Origin: an uncultured Eubacteriales bacterium
GTDB lineage: Bacteria > Bacillota_A > Clostridia > Christensenellales > Aristaeellaceae
DNA length: 6,182 bases
Direction of reading: 5' to 3'
Assembly (NCBI GenBank): GCA_902803675.1
Contig: CADCQZ010000185.1
Coordinates: 1-6,182, forward strand
Shown here one piece after another: positions 5,034-6,182 of this stretch; positions within the stretch are counted from its first letter, which is position 1; each line of letters starts with the position of its first letter. The notes beneath the pieces are model-generated. The model was not told where the DNA came from. It ran no database searches and worked only from the letters and a program-made list of their open reading frames with translations. The position numbers and the translations under genes were made by a program.

Positions 5034-5849
5034 ATGAAAAAGCTGTTTTCCGTCCTGCTGGTCCTTTCCCTGGTGCTGGGCGCGGCCGGTGCCGCTCTCG
5101 GCGAAGACAAGACCCTGATCCGTTATTCCAAGTCCCAGGGCCCCTACACCGAGCTGTTCGAGGACGGCATCATCCCGATCCTTGAAAAACAGGGCTACAC
5201 CCTGGAAGTAGTGGAGGCCAGTGACCTTCTGGTGGCCGACAAGATGCTGGAGGCCGGCGATGTGGACGTGAACGTGGAGCAGCACACCGCCTATATCCAG
5301 ACGTTCTTCAACGCCAATAACGACGGCCACCTGGTGGGCATCAGCCCCATCCCCACCGTGCCCGCCGGGCTGTATTCCGCGAGGCACAAGAGCCTGGACG
5401 AAGTCGCCGACGGCATGACCGTGGCTGTGACCAATGATGCGTCCAATACCGCCCGGTGCCTATTGATCCTGCAGAAGATCGGCTGGATCACCTTCGACCC
5501 GGATGTGGATGTGACCACCGTGACCGTGGACGATATCGCGGAGAATCCCTATCATCTGGAGATCATCCAGGTGCTCAACACCACCATCCCCACCAGCCTG
5601 GAGGATTACGACTTCGGCCTGATCACCGGTTCCATCGTGTGGAACGCCCGGGAGATCGTGGATCCCGCCAGCGCCCTGGCCCAGGAGGATATCCTGCCCC
5701 ATCTGGTGCTGCAGGTGACCGTCAAGGAACAGGACAGGGACGCCGCGTGGGCAAAGGCCATCGTGGACGCCTATCATTCCGATGAGTTCAAGGCCTATAT
5801 GACCGAGAACAACACCGGCATGTGGTGGATCCCGGAGGAGCTGCGCTGA
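5034..5849 (+). CDS. metQ: NlpA/MetQ-family substrate-binding protein, apparently without lipid anchor
   Basis: This 271-residue protein captures the ligand outside the membrane for the MetNI transporter. Recognisable family features are RYSKSQGPYTELFED near the N-terminus, GDVDVNVEQHTAYIQTF (76-92), VPAGLYSARHKSLDEV (109-124), VAVTNDASNTARCLLILQKIG (130-150, with Arg141) and LEDYDFGLITGS (189-200). The signal peptide (MKKLFSVLLVLSLVLGAAGA, then ALG-ED) has no cysteine at all. Most MetQ proteins are lipoproteins with an L-x-x-C lipobox, so this one would be cut by signal peptidase I or remain tethered by its N-terminus. The motif usually read as 'N.AL..GelDaN' is also altered (ADKMLEAGDVDVN), suggesting a shifted ligand preference. 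GAGGAGA (5022-5028) precedes the ATG at 5034. It is the last gene of the operon. Confidence 0.92.
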   Translation: MKKLFSVLLVLSLVLGAAGAALGEDKTLIRYSKSQGPYTELFEDGIIPILEKQGYTLEVVEASDLLVADKMLEAGDVDVNVEQHTAYIQTFFNANNDGHLVGISPIPTVPAGLYSARHKSLDEVADGMTVAVTNDASNTARCLLILQKIGWITFDPDVDVTTVTVDDIAENPYHLEIIQVLNTTIPTSLEDYDFGLITGSIVWNAREIVDPASALAQEDILPHLVLQVTVKEQDRDAAWAKAIVDAYHSDEFKAYMTENNTGMWWIPEELR

Positions 5850-5864
5850 CAGATCCTCCGGGAT
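5829..5864 (+). other. hairpin spanning the metQ stop codon
   Basis: ATCCCGGAGGA (5829-5839) and TCCTCCGGGAT (5854-5864) are a perfect 11-base inverted repeat with a 14-base loop that contains the TGA stop. The 5' arm encodes part of the C-terminal IPEEL. It could form after ribosomes leave and protect the 3' end of the message. Confidence 0.5.
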
Positions 5865-5867
5865 AAA

Positions 5868-5899
5868 CAAGGGGCTGTTGCTTGCGCAGCAGCCCCTTG
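5868..5899 (+). terminator. strong hairpin at the 3' end of the met operon
   Basis: A 14-pair stem (5868-5881 with 5886-5899, one G-U pair) closes a TTGC tetraloop, and the arms include AAGGGGCTG and CAGCCCCTT. It is the strongest hairpin in the window and lies 18 bases after metQ. On the plus strand GC-rich sequence follows instead of a T-run. On the minus strand TTTAT follows, so it resembles an intrinsic terminator only in that direction. It probably marks the transcript end or acts as a stability element. Confidence 0.5.
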
Positions 5900-5931
5900 C
5901 CCGGGCCCGCCTCGTCTGCCGGATGAACGCG

Positions 5932-5950
5932 GGTGAAGACAGGTGAAGAC
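5932..5950. repeat. tandem GGTGAAGAC repeats
   Basis: GGTGAAGAC occurs at 5932-5940 and 5942-5950, a 10-base period. It differs by one base from the GGTGAAAAC 9-mer that forms the arms of the two larger palindromic repeats just downstream, so these look like extra copies of the same site. Confidence 0.5.
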
Positions 5951-5961
5951 GGACAGGGCAA

Positions 5962-6019
5962 ACCGTTTTCACCCTGAAACCCTTGTGCCGCAAGGCTTCC
6001 GGCCCGCGGTGAAAACGGT
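5962..6019. repeat. nested palindromic repeat, copy 1
   Basis: The outer arms ACCGTTTTCACC (5962-5973) and GGTGAAAACGGT (6008-6019) are a perfect 12-base inverted repeat. Inside is a second hairpin, CCTTG/CAAGG (5981-5985 with 5991-5995), around TGCCG. The 19-base core at 5977-5995 recurs exactly at 6139-6157. Confidence 0.75.
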
Positions 6020-6111
6020 GGACACGGTTTTGCGCACCTTTTACCGGCGTATACTCGACCCCCCGGGGCCGGATGGCTGTACCTGTATTTTCAGTAAGTT
6101 TATACAAAAGT

Positions 6112-6174
6112 GTTTTCACCGTTTTCACCACCCCTTAAAAACCCTTGTGCCGCAAGGGCTGAGGCGGTGAAAAC
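6112..6174. repeat. nested palindromic repeat, copy 2
   Basis: Two abutting GTTTTCACC 9-mers (6112-6120 and 6121-6129) face a GGTGAAAAC at 6166-6174. The inner hairpin CCCTTG/CAAGGG (6142-6147 with 6153-6158) surrounds TGCCG. The shared core starts 162 bases after that of copy 1, in the same orientation. The copies share arms and core but differ in the linkers between them, as expected if the paired parts are what is conserved. Confidence 0.75.
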
Positions 6175-6182
6175 AAAGATCA

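Larger units (their letters stand above)
5900..6182. other. stretch without a recognisable gene, rich in repeats
   Basis: About 280 bases to the right edge hold no convincing coding region. The open frame at 5943-6170 has no good ribosome binding site, and its repeated LVPQG segments come directly from the nucleotide repeat, so I treat it as spurious. I see no tRNA or known RNA. The content is the GGTGAARAC sites and the two nested palindromes described separately. Confidence 0.6.

Noticed and set aside
5943..6170. 75-codon frame at the right end
   Set aside because: It has no good ribosome binding site, its composition is odd, and its repeated LVPQG motifs are simply translations of the nucleotide repeat core.

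Overview
The window is about 60% G+C. It has strong AAGGAGG-type ribosome binding sites, a near-consensus sigma-A promoter, a TTG start, and membrane and secreted genes of the kind found in Gram-positive gut or rumen anaerobes. A high-GC member of the Clostridia (Eubacteriales, Oscillospirales or Christensenellales type) fits best. This is an inference from style and not an identification.

Layout: the left half is on the minus strand. Reading leftward from about 2186 there is a three-gene operon. It holds an ABC-2 type exporter ATPase (2075 to 1329, TTG start), a 109-residue three-helix membrane protein (1336 to 1007, overlapping the ATPase by 8 bases) and a large ABC-2 permease that runs off the left edge (1002 to 1, open over all 334 codons). 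Upstream and in the same direction is a secreted protein with two bacterial SH3 domains (2846 to 2271). No clear terminator separates it from the exporter operon.

The right half is on the plus strand and carries a methionine-type uptake ABC operon: metN (ATPase with C-terminal NIL domain), metI (permease, 1-base TGATG overlap) and metQ (NlpA-family binding protein). MetQ has a signal peptide but lacks the lipobox cysteine normally expected.

The most interesting part is the leader between the met promoter (3006-3033) and metN (3243). It encodes a 20-residue peptide with a perfectly placed ribosome binding site and a Cys-Cys-Cys-Ser-Met-Cys run. This is followed by a hairpin plus seven T residues. 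Three mutually exclusive pairings can be drawn in it (1:2, 2:3, 3:4), as in the trp or his leaders. The simplest reading is ribosome-mediated attenuation that senses charged tRNA-Cys and switches on a sulfur amino acid importer when cysteine is short.

Downstream of metQ are two strong tandem hairpins without U-tracts. They are followed by about 280 bases without a gene that carry a two-copy, palindrome-in-palindrome repeat and many copies of a GGTGAARAC 9-mer in both orientations. These look like part of a dispersed repeat family or an iteron-like protein-binding cluster.
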